From assembly GCF_023634645.1 (NCBI RefSeq), contig NZ_JAMKMR010000011.1:62001-126000 (forward strand): 64,000 nucleotides of DNA, given 5' to 3'. A program made the position numbers and the translations under genes. Below are positions 29,272-39,031 of the stretch, piece after piece (position 1 is the stretch's first letter; the number at the start of each line of letters is the position of its first letter). Origin of the DNA: Vibrio sinus. GTDB lineage: Bacteria; Pseudomonadota; Gammaproteobacteria; Enterobacterales; Vibrionaceae. Below the pieces are notes generated by a model, which saw only the letters and a program-made list of their open reading frames with translations, had not been told where the DNA came from and made no database searches.

Positions 29272-30042
29272 TTAAAACCAAGCCTGATAGGCAAGCTTCA
29301 CCGCCAGCACACTGACCACGAAGACAAACATTGGACGAATAAACTTTGCCCCAAATCGAATGGCAGAATGTGCGCCAGCATAAGCGCCGATCATCAAGCA
29401 AACCCCCATTGTTAAGCCTAGCGCCCAGTGTACATGGCCCAAATACGCGAACACAATGAGGGCGGTAATATTACTGGTAAAATTCATCGCTTTTGCTAGG
29501 CCAGACGCCAGTAGGATGTTCAATCGATATAATGCCATGGAACTGACCGTCCAAAACGCACCAGTGCCAGGGCCTGCCATGCCATCGTAGAAGCCTAATG
29601 CGATTCCTTGGCTTAATTGTTTGGTATGAAATTTAGGATCAGACGTCGGAATAGCGTTTTTATTTCCGTCGGGTGTTTTATGCCAAATTGTGTAGATGGC
29701 AGCGGCAAGAATAATCAGTGGTAGTGCTTTATCTAAAAAAGCCGTACTGATTTTATCCACTAACAATACACCCGCAATCGCGCCAACAAAGGTGGCGATA
29801 AATGATCGCAACCAATATCTAGGCTTAAATAGGCGTTTTTTATAATAGGTGAATGCTGCCGTAGAGGAAGCAAACGAAGCCGCCACTTTATTCGTACCTA
29901 ATGCGATATGCGGTGGTAAACCCAAAGATAACAAAGCGGGGACGGTTAACATGCCGCCGCCGCCAGCAACCGCATCGATAAAACCTGCCGCAAAGGCAAC
30001 CAAAGCCAAAATGACCAACGTGGTTGGCTCAATATATTCCAT
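29272..30042 (-). CDS. TSUP (TauE/SafE) family permease, YfcA-like
   Basis: Inner-membrane transporter of the sulfite exporter TauE/SafE superfamily, 256 residues with about eight membrane segments. The N-terminal repeat reads FAAGFIDAVAGGGGMLTVPALLSLGLP with GTNKVAASF, and the second repeat has GFYDGMAGPGTGAFW and ASGLAKAMNFTSN. These paired repeats define the family. Substrates of this family include sulfite, sulfonates and other anions; the sequence does not tell which. It heads the priC-rsmS-roxA run, with dinG 57 bases downstream of its start on the same strand. Confidence 0.88.
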   Translation of the reverse strand: MEYIEPTTLVILALVAFAAGFIDAVAGGGGMLTVPALLSLGLPPHIALGTNKVAASFASSTAAFTYYKKRLFKPRYWLRSFIATFVGAIAGVLLVDKISTAFLDKALPLIILAAAIYTIWHKTPDGNKNAIPTSDPKFHTKQLSQGIALGFYDGMAGPGTGAFWTVSSMALYRLNILLASGLAKAMNFTSNITALIVFAYLGHVHWALGLTMGVCLMIGAYAGAHSAIRFGAKFIRPMFVFVVSVLAVKLAYQAWF

Positions 30043-30099
30043 AAGGTGTTTTCTTATAATAAAGATATAGTCGCTAGTACAGTGTAGGGTTTGAACGCC

Positions 30100-32175
30100 T
30101 TAGTACTCAATGTTTCTCTTGAATGGCGGCAGCGAGTCGAGAAGAGCTTGGCCATAACGCTTAGTGACAATACGTCGATCAAGGATGACGACTCTACCAG
30201 AATCCTGTTCTTTACGCAGCAAGCGACCGACAGATTGGATCAATTTTTTGCTCGCTTCCGGTACCGTGATCTGCATAAATGGATTACCACCTTTATGCTC
30301 GATGTATTCCGAGTGAGCTTGTTCCACGGGGGAGGTCGGTACGGCAAACGGAATTTTGGTAATAATTAGGTTCTCTAATAGTTCTCCGGGTAAATCCAAT
30401 CCTTCAGAAAAGCTGCCAGTACCAAATAGCACACTTGTTTTTCCGCACTGTACTAGAGTTTTATGTTTATTTAGGATTTTTGAGCGCGAGGCATCACCTT
30501 GAACTTGCAACGCCCAACCCTTCTTTGTGAATAGCTTAGTTAATGAATCGGAGACTTGATTCATTTGCCAATAGGAAGCAAACAGCACAAGGTTGGCTTT
30601 GTTCTCAACGATTAGAGAAGGCAAAATATCACAAAGCGCATCGGTAAATTGGTCTGCCGCAGGCTCGAGCTTCATTTTAGGGATATACAATTCACCTTGA
30701 TTGGCGTAGTCGAAAGGCGAGGCTAGGGCTAAAAAGCGAGTGCCATCTTCTTCTTTATTGCTCACCCCTGCTTGTTGGCAGAAAAAAGCAAACGAGTTAA
30801 GTGCACGCATTGTCGCCGAGGTGAGTACTGCGCCGATGCATCGGCTCCAAATCTGCTGATCCAGTTTCCACCCGGCTTCAAGCGGCGAGACATTGACAAT
30901 AAAGTCGCCTTCTTTGTCAGGGTGCAGCTCCAGCCAGCGTGCCAGCGGCGCGCCTTTTTCGCGCTTAGGCTCGGCCATTAAGCTCCATACTTGGGTGAGA
31001 TTTTCCATCCTTTGTATATAGAAGCCGATTTCTGCCAGAGCAGGCTCAGCCAGTTTATTCGAAACTTCGCCGTCTTTAATTCGCTCAGCAATTAAATCAG
31101 CAATTTTATTAATGGCTTGATGCCCTTTGCTTGAAAGCTGCTTTAATGATTGTGCTTCTTCTTCTAACCAGCTGGGTAAATCACCATGCTCAAACCGATA
31201 ACACTTTTCTTCAAACTGGGTAGGGTTAAACTGTCTTGCCAACTGAGTGAGGGAAGGCACAAGTCGTTGTATGCTGTCTTGTAACTCATTGCGAAATCGA
31301 CTTACGCGCTTTTCGTCGGCCAAATTGGCGTATTTGGTGACCGATTGGTTGAGTTTTTCTAGCCAGCTGGCTGCGCCTTTTAAGCTTGCTGCGGCAGAGG
31401 AATGGTCGCGTGCAACCTTGGGCAGGTGATGAGCCTCATCAAACACATATATCGTGTTTTCAGGCTCAGGTAAGATGACACCACCACCGAGATCGGCATC
31501 AGCCATCACCAAGCTATGGTTAGCGACAACCACATCGGCTTTGTCTAACTCCGCTCGCGATTTTTGAAAAGGGCATTGTCTGTGAGCAGGTAACGCATTG
31601 TTGCAGCTGTGCTTATCACTGACAATCATGGACCACAACTCATCCTTAATCGGCTCTGGCCAAGAGTCTCTGTCGCCGTCCCATTTTCCTGTCGCCAAGT
31701 TTTGATACAGCTCTTGCAGCAGATTAATGTCTTTTTCTTTTGGCTTAGTCTCAAAAATCGCCAGTTGGCCGCCATCTGTACCACTGGCCACCATGAGCTT
31801 TTCCGCGCAGCAATAACGCTGTCGGCCTTTGACCAGTTGAAAACGAAAATCTAAGTCGGTTATGCGACGATAAAGCGGTAGGTCTTTGTCCAGTAGCTGT
31901 TCTTGCAAGGCGACAGTGGCAGTAGAAATGACCACTTTGCGGTTGTTCAACACTGCCACAGGAATGGCAGCCATTAAATAAGACAGAGACTTGCCAATCC
32001 CTGTTCCCGCTTCCGCGACAATCATCCGGTTGTTTTGGTGATATTCACCGCACAATGTTTTGGCAATTTCAGCCACTAAATAGTTCTGCGCTCGGCGCGG
32101 AACGAAGTTTTCTAATTGAGCCTGTAAATTTTGGTAACTGGTTCTAATCGAAGTTTGAATGTTTTTGGCAAGCAT
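30100..32175 (-). CDS. dinG: ATP-dependent DNA helicase DinG
   Basis: XPD-like 5'-3' DNA helicase that unwinds D-loops, R-loops and forked substrates, with an iron-sulfur cluster. The 691 residues start LAKNIQTSIRTSYQNLQ. Walker A is AEAGTGIGKSLSYL, the DEAH box is VFDEAHH, and the late motifs include GTGSFSEGLDLPG and QSVGRLLRKEQDSGRV. Cysteines positioned for the cluster lie in RYCCAEKL, CNNALP and RQCPFQKSRAEL. The gene is SOS-inducible in E. coli; I see no clear LexA box in the AT-rich upstream region. Placement beside an OmpT-type porin is the Vibrio arrangement. Confidence 0.94.
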   Translation of the reverse strand: MLAKNIQTSIRTSYQNLQAQLENFVPRRAQNYLVAEIAKTLCGEYHQNNRMIVAEAGTGIGKSLSYLMAAIPVAVLNNRKVVISTATVALQEQLLDKDLPLYRRITDLDFRFQLVKGRQRYCCAEKLMVASGTDGGQLAIFETKPKEKDINLLQELYQNLATGKWDGDRDSWPEPIKDELWSMIVSDKHSCNNALPAHRQCPFQKSRAELDKADVVVANHSLVMADADLGGGVILPEPENTIYVFDEAHHLPKVARDHSSAAASLKGAASWLEKLNQSVTKYANLADEKRVSRFRNELQDSIQRLVPSLTQLARQFNPTQFEEKCYRFEHGDLPSWLEEEAQSLKQLSSKGHQAINKIADLIAERIKDGEVSNKLAEPALAEIGFYIQRMENLTQVWSLMAEPKREKGAPLARWLELHPDKEGDFIVNVSPLEAGWKLDQQIWSRCIGAVLTSATMRALNSFAFFCQQAGVSNKEEDGTRFLALASPFDYANQGELYIPKMKLEPAADQFTDALCDILPSLIVENKANLVLFASYWQMNQVSDSLTKLFTKKGWALQVQGDASRSKILNKHKTLVQCGKTSVLFGTGSFSEGLDLPGELLENLIITKIPFAVPTSPVEQAHSEYIEHKGGNPFMQITVPEASKKLIQSVGRLLRKEQDSGRVVILDRRIVTKRYGQALLDSLPPFKRNIEY

Positions 32176-32685
32176 AACGGGACCTAATCGTTCGGAAAGC
32201 CAATATTAACACATATCTACACATGCTATTGAGGTCACGAATTCGGTTTTTTTTGAGCCAAAATTGGATCGCAATCACAAAATGAATTCTAGTAAAAAAG
32301 CTGTAAATAAAAATAAATCGGATAGTTAAATAGTCTTAATTATTCCAATTATAAAAAATTAAATTCTATTTTAATTAATAATAATCGATGAAATTAGCTA
32401 GATCATTCAAATGTAAGAGTAGTGTTACAAAATGTAGATTTACGTGCTAATACTTAAGTAAATACTTATAAATCAAGTTTTTACATTCAAGTTATTGAAT
32501 TTAAATGGATTTATTTGTTTTTAGATGTAGATTTTTAGGCTATTTGACAGCCTGGGGATTCTCTAGCAAGCTTAGCTACGGAATTTGACGGTAGTGACAT
32601 CCGACCAATAAGAGTTTGAGTGATTACCAAAAACATAAAGGGAACCGGATAAGGACTTCCCGCTAAGAAAAGGCAGTGGATTACT
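32176..32685. promoter_or_regulatory. AT-rich divergent control region, dinG and porin
   Basis: 510 bases without a gene. The stretch 32300-32530 is extremely AT-rich, with repeated AATTA/TTAAT blocks, the kind of DNA that H-NS binds. A TTGACA at 32544-32549 is the best -35-like element for the porin, but no good -10 follows at the right distance. The 5' leader of the porin includes GGGAA..TTCCC that could pair around 32640-32665. No small ORF is convincing. Confidence 0.5.
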
Positions 32686-33816
32686 ATGAAAAAGACGCTA
32701 ATCGCTCTAGCGGTACTAGCTACGGCTGGTACTGTTAACGCAGCACAAATCTATGGATCAGATACTTCGAAAGTGTCACTCAAGGGTGAGATTGATTCCT
32801 ACCTATCTCAATGGGAAAGAGAAACAAGCTCTGCAGCTAACTCTAAGACAAAGACGAAATATAACCCTAATGTAAATCTGTGGGCTAAGATCCAGATCGA
32901 TGGAGAACATAAACTTAACGATATGTTTACCGCGTTTGGCTCGTTTGAGATCGAAACAGCAAACCAAGAATGGAAAAGCACAAGCTCAGACTTTACCGCT
33001 AAGTTTGATGACCTTTATGCAGGTGTGAAAACAGATTCTTGGGGTGTCGTAATGGGTGAGCACGGTGACTGGGCTGACTCCATGGATGCAACTGAAAAAG
33101 ACGATATCAGTAACGAAGGCTTTTACCTAGGTAATGCAGGTGGGCACCATGAAGAGTCTGCTGGTCACGGTATTGGCTTCAAGTTCTATGGAGTTGATAA
33201 CCTAACGTTAGTTGCTGATGTCACCACAGATAGTACTGATGGCGTTGATCCTACGTGGGGCGCTTCTGCCAACTATGATATGGGTATGTTCAGCCTAGGT
33301 GCTTCATATCAAACAGGTGATCAAGCTACGGGGATAACGACTACTGATAAACAGTATGCTGGTACAGATTACTACAAAGGTGGTGTGTCAGCTTCTATGA
33401 ATGTTAGTGGCTTCTATCTAGCAGCTACTTATATGGCTTATGAAGGCGTCAAGGACTTCGGTTTCTGGGAAGATTCAAATCTAGCAACAATAAGTACGGC
33501 AACAGCTAGCTTTTATGAAGGTAACTCATATGGCTTAGCTGCGGCCTATACGTTTGATAGCGTACGTCTATATTCTACTTACTCAGTGATGTCCAACGAT
33601 AAGAGAACAATAGTTACAGCTTCTACCTCAACTACTTCTGATGTGAATAATGCAGATGTGAAAACGCTTCTTGTTGGTGCGGAATACACATTCACTGACA
33701 ATTTGCTAGCGTTTCTTGAGTACCAGACAGCGAAAGCTGAAGCTGGCGTAAACCAAACTGGTGGCGTAGACCTAGACGCAGACTCTATTGTCTTCGGTAC
33801 ATACTACACATTCTAA
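32686..33816 (+). CDS. General porin, OmpT/OmpU-like
   Basis: Outer-membrane trimeric porin of 376 residues. The signal peptide is MKKTLIALAVLATAGTVNA, and the mature protein begins AQIYGSD. Further landmarks are a KLNDMFTAFGSFEIETAN strand, FDDLYAGVKTDSWGVVMGEHGD (constriction-loop region) and the end VFGTYYTF with terminal Phe. The position next to dinG is that of V. cholerae ompT, so this is probably the orthologue; ToxR and CRP control of ompT is known there but not visible here. It is monocistronic with its own terminator. Confidence 0.9.
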   Translation: MKKTLIALAVLATAGTVNAAQIYGSDTSKVSLKGEIDSYLSQWERETSSAANSKTKTKYNPNVNLWAKIQIDGEHKLNDMFTAFGSFEIETANQEWKSTSSDFTAKFDDLYAGVKTDSWGVVMGEHGDWADSMDATEKDDISNEGFYLGNAGGHHEESAGHGIGFKFYGVDNLTLVADVTTDSTDGVDPTWGASANYDMGMFSLGASYQTGDQATGITTTDKQYAGTDYYKGGVSASMNVSGFYLAATYMAYEGVKDFGFWEDSNLATISTATASFYEGNSYGLAAAYTFDSVRLYSTYSVMSNDKRTIVTASTSTTSDVNNADVKTLLVGAEYTFTDNLLAFLEYQTAKAEAGVNQTGGVDLDADSIVFGTYYTF

Positions 33817-33843
33817 GTTATTTATTAACTTAGTATAAAACTG

Positions 33844-33873
33844 AAAGCCAACGTGTTACGTTGGCTTTTTCTT
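33844..33873 (+). terminator. Terminator after the porin
   Basis: A perfect 10-bp stem AAAGCCAACG / CGTTGGCTTT with a 5-base loop is followed by TTTTC. It lies 27 bases after the porin stop. Confidence 0.9.
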
Positions 33874-33895
33874 TAGAGCTATTAAGGAGAATAGT

Positions 33896-34531
33896 ATGCT
33901 GTATAAGAAGTTTTTCTTGGGGTTCTTTTTGCTGGCATTTGCTGGCTTGGTGTCGGCAGCAACATTAAATGCAAATACCGGTATAGAAATTACAGTGCTT
34001 AATGGAGAAAAAGTCAGAACTAAGTCTATTGAGCTGCAACCCGGTGACAATCAGATTGTATTAGAGTTTGGATCGCGTCTACAAAAAGGGGCTCAAAAAG
34101 AGTACCTAAGCTTTTACCCTTACCTTGCCGTCATCAATAGCAAAGGCTATCAGACGGTCGATGTAAGTCTTGTTTCCAATCAGTATTCCAAAGTAAAAAG
34201 ACTGACAGACGATAAGAAGCCAGTCTATGTCTTCACGTCTAATGGAAAAACAGTTCCTAGTAAGCAGCTTGTATTGCCTGCACCAGAAGGAGCTTTCCCT
34301 TATCGTGATGTATTAGCGTTAGTTACAGCTTATAACAAGAAAAATGGCTTAGTATATGAGTCAGGTAAAATACGCGAGCTTAAACAAGAGCTTGAACAAG
34401 CCAACGGCGGCAAAAGTGCCAAAGGCGAAACAGAAAATATTCTCCAGCTTAAGCTGTGGTATAGCCGTGCTAACCCACAAGAGCGTGCTCAGTTTGAGCA
34501 ATGGGTTAAACAGCAGCAATCTCAGTCTTAA
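33896..34531 (+). CDS. DUF2057 (YccT/CsgI-like) exported protein
   Basis: A 211-residue exported protein with signal peptide MLYKKFFLGFFLLAFAGLVSA. The DUF2057 pattern appears as LNANTGIEITVLNGEKV, the GDNQIVLEFGSRL strand and the conserved C-terminal ILQLKLWYSRANPQERAQF. The E. coli relative YccT/CsgI inhibits curli assembly; no curli genes are in this window, so the role here is unknown. It starts 80 bases after the porin, beyond the terminator, with AAGGAG just before the ATG. A terminator follows. Confidence 0.84.
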   Translation: MLYKKFFLGFFLLAFAGLVSAATLNANTGIEITVLNGEKVRTKSIELQPGDNQIVLEFGSRLQKGAQKEYLSFYPYLAVINSKGYQTVDVSLVSNQYSKVKRLTDDKKPVYVFTSNGKTVPSKQLVLPAPEGAFPYRDVLALVTAYNKKNGLVYESGKIRELKQELEQANGGKSAKGETENILQLKLWYSRANPQERAQFEQWVKQQQSQS

Positions 34532-34582
34532 GATAAGTATCAAAAGGTTTTATGTGTTACTGCCTTTTTATTACTGAGTGTT

Positions 34583-34609
34583 GGGAGCCATTTATTGGCT
34601 CCCTTTTTT
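34583..34609 (+). terminator. Terminator after the DUF2057 gene
   Basis: An 8-bp stem GGGAGCCA / TGGCTCCC with a 5-base loop is followed by six T. It ends 7 bases before the stop of the convergent bioA. Confidence 0.9.
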
Positions 34610-34616
34610 GTTGTGG

Positions 34617-35900
34617 CTAGTTACTGAGAAAACACTCGGGCGTATTGAGCGCAGCTTCAATGGCCGACACGAGTTTCTCAATGTGCTCAGGCTGGCTAAT
34701 AAAAGGCGGCATCATATAGATTAATCTACCGAATGGCCTGATATAGACGCCATGCTCGACAAACAACCGTTGAATGGGCTCCATATTGACTGGCCGTGTG
34801 GTTTCTACCACACCGATTGCTCCTAGCCAGCGCGTCTCTTTTACCAGATCATAATGGTTAAGCTTCGGCAGCAGTTCAGAGAACAAGTGTTCTATCTGCT
34901 TGGTTTGCGCTTGCCACTCGTTTTTCTCGATGAGCTCTAAACTGGCGTTGGCCACCGCGCAGGCAAGTGGGTTAGCCATAAACGTTGGGCCATGCATAAA
35001 GCAGCCTGCTTCGCCTCCGCACACCGTCATGGCCACTTCTTTGGTGGTGATGGCGGCCGACAAGGTCATATAGCCGCTGGTGAGAGCTTTGCCCACACAC
35101 ATGATATCAGGCTTGATACCAGCATGCTCACAACCAAACAACTTCCCAGTACGGCCAAAACCAGTGGCGATTTCATCTAAAATCAGCAGTACACCGAATT
35201 CATCACAAAGCGCTCGAACCTGTCTTAAAAACTCAGGATGGTACAATCGCATCCCGCCTGCACCTTGCACGATAGGCTCAAGGATTACTGCCGCCACTTC
35301 TGCGTGATGCACGGTCAGCTTTTGCTTGAAGTCATCGATATCCGACGGTTGCCAATCTTGCCAAAAGCCCGTTTGTGGCGACTGTGCAAAAATATGTTCT
35401 GGCAGGAACCCTTTGTACAAAGAATGCATCGAGTTGTTTGGATCAGTCACCGACATTGCCGCGAACGTGTCACCGTGATAACCATCTCTCACGGTCAAAA
35501 ACTTAGGCCGCTTTTCTCCTTTGGCATGCCAGTATTGCAGCGCCATTTTCAAAGAAACTTCGACGGAAACCGAGCCCGAATCGGCGAGAAACACGTGCTC
35601 TAAGTTATCTGGCACCAAGTTCAGTAGGCGCTTACAAAGATTAATTGCGGGCTCATGAGTGATGCCACCAAACATGACGTGGGACATTTTATCAATTTGC
35701 CCATGTGCAGCCGCATTGAGGTGTGGATGGTTATAGCCATGAATGGCTGCCCACCAAGATGACATTCCATCAATCACCTCACGGCCATCTTCTAACTGAA
35801 AATACACATCTCTTGCGCCAACCACAGGATAACAAGTTAATGGGTTGATAGTGGACGTATACGGGTGCCAAATATGCTGACGATCAAACTCTAAATCCAT
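34617..35900 (-). CDS. bioA: Adenosylmethionine-8-amino-7-oxononanoate aminotransferase BioA
   Basis: PLP enzyme that makes 7,8-diaminopelargonate using SAM as amino donor, third step of biotin-ring assembly. The 427 residues match the family. Landmarks are HIWHPYTS near the start, DGMSSWWAAIHGYNHP, ADSGSVSVEVSLKMALQYW, ILDEIATGFGRTG and the PLP lysine K271 in MCVGKALTSG. It is transcribed divergently from bioBFCD from a shared operator region, as in enterics. Confidence 0.97.
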   Translation of the reverse strand: MDLEFDRQHIWHPYTSTINPLTCYPVVGARDVYFQLEDGREVIDGMSSWWAAIHGYNHPHLNAAAHGQIDKMSHVMFGGITHEPAINLCKRLLNLVPDNLEHVFLADSGSVSVEVSLKMALQYWHAKGEKRPKFLTVRDGYHGDTFAAMSVTDPNNSMHSLYKGFLPEHIFAQSPQTGFWQDWQPSDIDDFKQKLTVHHAEVAAVILEPIVQGAGGMRLYHPEFLRQVRALCDEFGVLLILDEIATGFGRTGKLFGCEHAGIKPDIMCVGKALTSGYMTLSAAITTKEVAMTVCGGEAGCFMHGPTFMANPLACAVANASLELIEKNEWQAQTKQIEHLFSELLPKLNHYDLVKETRWLGAIGVVETTRPVNMEPIQRLFVEHGVYIRPFGRLIYMMPPFISQPEHIEKLVSAIEAALNTPECFLSN

Positions 35901-35927
35901 AACTCCCTCAGATTAAAAATTAACCAA

Positions 35928-35960
35928 TTGTAAACTTTGATTTTTATGATATGTTGACAG
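35928..35960. promoter_or_regulatory. BirA-type biotin operator between bioA and bioB
   Basis: TTGTAAAC at 35928-35935 and GTTGACAG at 35953-35960 are arranged as inverted half-sites with 17 bases between, the spacing of BirA operators (TTGTAAACC...GGTTTACAA). The left half is perfect over 8 bases; the right half has two changes, apparently traded to create a TTGACA -35 element. BirA-biotinyl-AMP binding here would repress both directions. Confidence 0.8.
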
Positions 35961-35981
35961 TCTATCCTGTGTCGGTAGACT
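35954..35981 (+). promoter_or_regulatory. bioBFCD promoter overlapping the BirA operator
   Basis: A perfect -35 TTGACA (35954-35959) and a -10 TAGACT (35976-35981) are 16 bases apart. The -35 lies inside the right operator half-site. Transcription would start about 30 bases before the bioB GTG, close to the AAGGTAA ribosome binding site. Confidence 0.65.
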
Positions 35982-36019
35982 AGCCAACAAAATAATCCCT
36001 CTAATAAAAAGGTAACCCC

Positions 36020-37072
36020 GTGGAAGTGCGTCAAAACTGGACAGTACAAGAAGTACGAGAACTCTTAAACAAACCCTTTATGGACCTGCTTTTCGAAGCC
36101 CAGCAAGTTCACCGAAAATATCATCCCGACAACTACGTTCAGGTCAGCACGTTACTTTCCATCAAAACAGGGGCGTGCCCAGAAGATTGTAAATATTGCC
36201 CACAGAGCGCACATTATCGCACTGACGTGGATCGCGAGCGTTTGATGGAAGTTGAGCGTGTTTTGGATGCGGCGCAAAAAGCCAAAAATGCTGGCTCGAC
36301 ACGTTTTTGTATGGGCGCGGCGTGGAAGAACCCCAAAGAGCGTGATATGCCGCATTTGATTCAGATGATTCAAGGCGTGAAAGGCATGGGTCTGGAAACG
36401 TGCATGACGCTAGGCATGTTGTCCTCGGATCAAGCAAAAGAGCTGTCTGATGCCGGGCTTGATTATTACAACCACAACCTTGATACCTCTCCAGAATATT
36501 ACGGCAATATCATCACAACACGAACTTACCAAGATCGTTTAGATACGCTGTCTCATGTGCGTGACGCCGGGATGAAAGTGTGCTCTGGTGGCATTATTGG
36601 CATGGGTGAAAGCACCAACGACCGAGCCGGATTATTGGTAGAGTTGGCAAACTTGCCGACACAACCGGAAAGTGTGCCAATCAATATGTTGGTCAAGGTC
36701 AAAGGTACACCACTGGAAAAAGCAGAAGATGTCGATCATTTTGACTTCATTAAACTGGTCGCCGTTGCCCGTATTATGATGCCTAAGTCTGCCGTTCGTC
36801 TTTCAGCAGGTCGTGAAGGCATGAACGAACAAACACAAGCGCTTTGCTTTATGGCAGGGGCCAATTCTATTTTCTATGGTTGCAAATTATTAACCACACC
36901 AAACCCAGATGAAGACAGTGATATGCAGCTGTTCAAGCGTTTGGGCATAAATAGTCAACACGTTAGCCAAAAGCCGGATGAAATCCAAGAGAGTGAGCTG
37001 TTGGATCAAGTAGTCGAGCGTGTAGCGGCAAGGCCAACGGAAGACGATTTATTTTACGATGCCAGCGTTTGA
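36020..37072 (+). CDS. bioB: Biotin synthase BioB
   Basis: Radical SAM enzyme that inserts sulfur into dethiobiotin, the last step of biotin synthesis. It starts with GTG at 36020 after AAGGTAA. The 350 residues show the SAM cluster motif CPEDCKYC with C53, C57 and C60, then [27 protein letters not shown] and [24 protein letters not shown] with the conserved Arg near the second cluster. It is the first gene of bioBFCD and overlaps bioF by 14 bases. Confidence 0.97.
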   Translation: MEVRQNWTVQEVRELLNKPFMDLLFEAQQVHRKYHPDNYVQVSTLLSIKTGACPEDCKYCPQSAHYRTDVDRERLMEVERVLDAAQKAKNAGSTRFCMGAAWKNPKERDMPHLIQMIQGVKGMGLETCMTLGMLSSDQAKELSDAGLDYYNHNLDTSPEYYGNIITTRTYQDRLDTLSHVRDAGMKVCSGGIIGMGESTNDRAGLLVELANLPTQPESVPINMLVKVKGTPLEKAEDVDHFDFIKLVAVARIMMPKSAVRLSAGREGMNEQTQALCFMAGANSIFYGCKLLTTPNPDEDSDMQLFKRLGINSQHVSQKPDEIQESELLDQVVERVAARPTEDDLFYDASV

Positions 37073-38207
37073 TATTCGGATCTCGAAAGCACTGCAAAAA
37101 CGACGCGATGAAGATCTGACGCGCACGCTAGTGCCGTTCCACAATGCCAATACGGCTCTGTTGGAACACAACGGGCATCAGTATGTCAACTTTTCCAGTA
37201 ATGACTATCTTGGTCTAGCTAGCGACCCTGATCTCGCTAAAGCGTGGCAAAAAGGGCTGGATCTTCATGGCAGTGGCAGTGGCGCGTCTCCCATTGTCAC
37301 CGGGTTTAGCCGCGCCCATTTTGAGCTGGAGCAATCGTTATGTGAATGGCTTGGCTATGAACGAGCGATTTTATTTAGCTCTGGTTTTTCTGCGAATCAG
37401 GCTTTGCTTTTTTCCTTAATGAAAAAGGGTGATTTGTTACTTCAAGACAGGTTAAACCACGCTTCATTGATGGAAGCAGGCAGCCTGTGTGAAGCCAATA
37501 TGAAGCGCTTTAAGCACAATGATGTTCAGCATTTGACCAGCTATTTTGATGATAACGAACATACCTTAGTCGTGACGGAAGGTGTGTTTAGTATGGATGG
37601 CGATCAAGCGCCCTTGCAGGATATCAAGCAGGTGTGTGAAGGCAGAGCGTGGCTAGCGGTGGATGATGCGCATGGTATTGGCGTACTTGGCGAAGAAGGG
37701 CGAGGAAGCACCTGCGAGCAGCAAATCAAACCTGACGTGTTAGTAGTGACGTTTGGTAAGGCATTTGGGCTATCTGGTGCAGCGATCTTATGTAGTGAGC
37801 AACTAGGTGATTACTTGATGCAGTTTTCTCGTCATCATGTGTACTCAACCGCGATTCCACCCTCTCAAGCTTATGCCTTGCAAGCGTCATTGTCTTTTAT
37901 TCAAACTCAGCAGTGGCGTCGCGATAAACTCATCGAGCTGCAAGCGATTTATCAGCAAAAACTCCATGGCTTAGATGGTTATGTTGACACCAATACACCG
38001 ATTAAACCTTTGGTGATTGGTCAGACTGAAGCGGCATTAGCGTGCGCGGAAAGGTTACGGCAGCAGGGCTTTTGGGCCACAGCGATTCGTCCTCCGACGG
38101 TGCAAAAAGGCCAATCAAGAATACGTTTAACCTTAACAGCAAATCACACCGTTAAACAGGTAACTCAATTATGCGACGCGATTTTACAAATCACGGAGAG
38201 CTTATGA
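37059..38207 (+). CDS. bioF: 8-Amino-7-oxononanoate synthase BioF
   Basis: PLP enzyme condensing pimeloyl-ACP with alanine. The 382 residues include [49 protein letters not shown], the aspartate site [17 protein letters not shown] and the PLP lysine in [12 protein letters not shown]. It begins inside bioB and ends with an ATGA overlap into bioC, so translation of the operon is coupled. Confidence 0.96.
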   Translation: MPAFDIRISKALQKRRDEDLTRTLVPFHNANTALLEHNGHQYVNFSSNDYLGLASDPDLAKAWQKGLDLHGSGSGASPIVTGFSRAHFELEQSLCEWLGYERAILFSSGFSANQALLFSLMKKGDLLLQDRLNHASLMEAGSLCEANMKRFKHNDVQHLTSYFDDNEHTLVVTEGVFSMDGDQAPLQDIKQVCEGRAWLAVDDAHGIGVLGEEGRGSTCEQQIKPDVLVVTFGKAFGLSGAAILCSEQLGDYLMQFSRHHVYSTAIPPSQAYALQASLSFIQTQQWRRDKLIELQAIYQQKLHGLDGYVDTNTPIKPLVIGQTEAALACAERLRQQGFWATAIRPPTVQKGQSRIRLTLTANHTVKQVTQLCDAILQITESL

Positions 38208-39031
38208 TGCAAGGGTCTACGAATACAGCTCATGCTGTATGTGAAAATCAAGGCGTGGACAAAGTTGCAGTGGCGAGTGCGTTTTGCAAAGCCTCGACTC
38301 ACTATGACAATTATGCTCAGTTTCAGCGTGATGTGGGGCAAAGGCTGCTGGCAAAAATGCCAAATGATTTGTCAGGAAAAACGGTGTTGGATTTGGGCTG
38401 CGGCACAGGATATTTTGCCGAAAAGCTTCTTGCTCGCGGTGCGAGCGTCATTTGTGCCGATCTTTCACCGGGTATGTTGCTGGAAGCGAAACAGCGTTGT
38501 GGCGAACACAAGGTGACTTACTTGTTGGCCGATGCGGAAGAACTACCTATTGAATCGAATAGTGTTGACTATGTGTTTTCAAGTTTGGCACTGCAATGGT
38601 GTGCGGATCTATCCAATCCACTGAGAGAAATAAAGCGTGTGATCAAGTCTAACGAGCATCGCGGCTCAGCTTTTTTCTCCACTTTACTTGATGGCTCGTT
38701 AAGCGAGTTAAAACATGCTTGGGCGAGCATCGATTCGTATCAACATGTGAATGATTTTATCACCAGTAATCAAGTAAAAATTGCGTTAGCTCAAGCAAGG
38801 TGTGCGGAGTATGAACTAGACTGTCCAACCGTTACTTTATGGTACCAATCTGCATTTGAGTTGATGCGAGATCTTAAGGGCATTGGTGCCAATCATGTCG
38901 TGGGCCGCTCTCAGGGGCTAACAAGTCGAAAAACGTTTATGCAAGTAGAGCATGCGTATCAAGTTTTCAAAAACCAATTTGGATTATTACCTGCCAGTTA
39001 TCAGGTATGTTTAGGGGTTATTCATCTATGA
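38204..39031 (+). CDS. bioC: Malonyl-ACP O-methyltransferase BioC
   Basis: SAM-dependent enzyme that methylates malonyl-ACP to start pimelate synthesis through the fatty-acid pathway. Motif I is [15 protein letters not shown]; then [39 protein letters not shown], and the C-terminal [13 protein letters not shown] seen in BioC proteins. I choose the ATG at 38204, which gives an ATGA overlap with the bioF stop and 275 residues; the longer in-frame ATG at 38171 would overlap bioF by 37 bases. The first 20 residues are not conserved in sequence I recognise. Confidence 0.93.
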   Translation: MMQGSTNTAHAVCENQGVDKVAVASAFCKASTHYDNYAQFQRDVGQRLLAKMPNDLSGKTVLDLGCGTGYFAEKLLARGASVICADLSPGMLLEAKQRCGEHKVTYLLADAEELPIESNSVDYVFSSLALQWCADLSNPLREIKRVIKSNEHRGSAFFSTLLDGSLSELKHAWASIDSYQHVNDFITSNQVKIALAQARCAEYELDCPTVTLWYQSAFELMRDLKGIGANHVVGRSQGLTSRKTFMQVEHAYQVFKNQFGLLPASYQVCLGVIHL

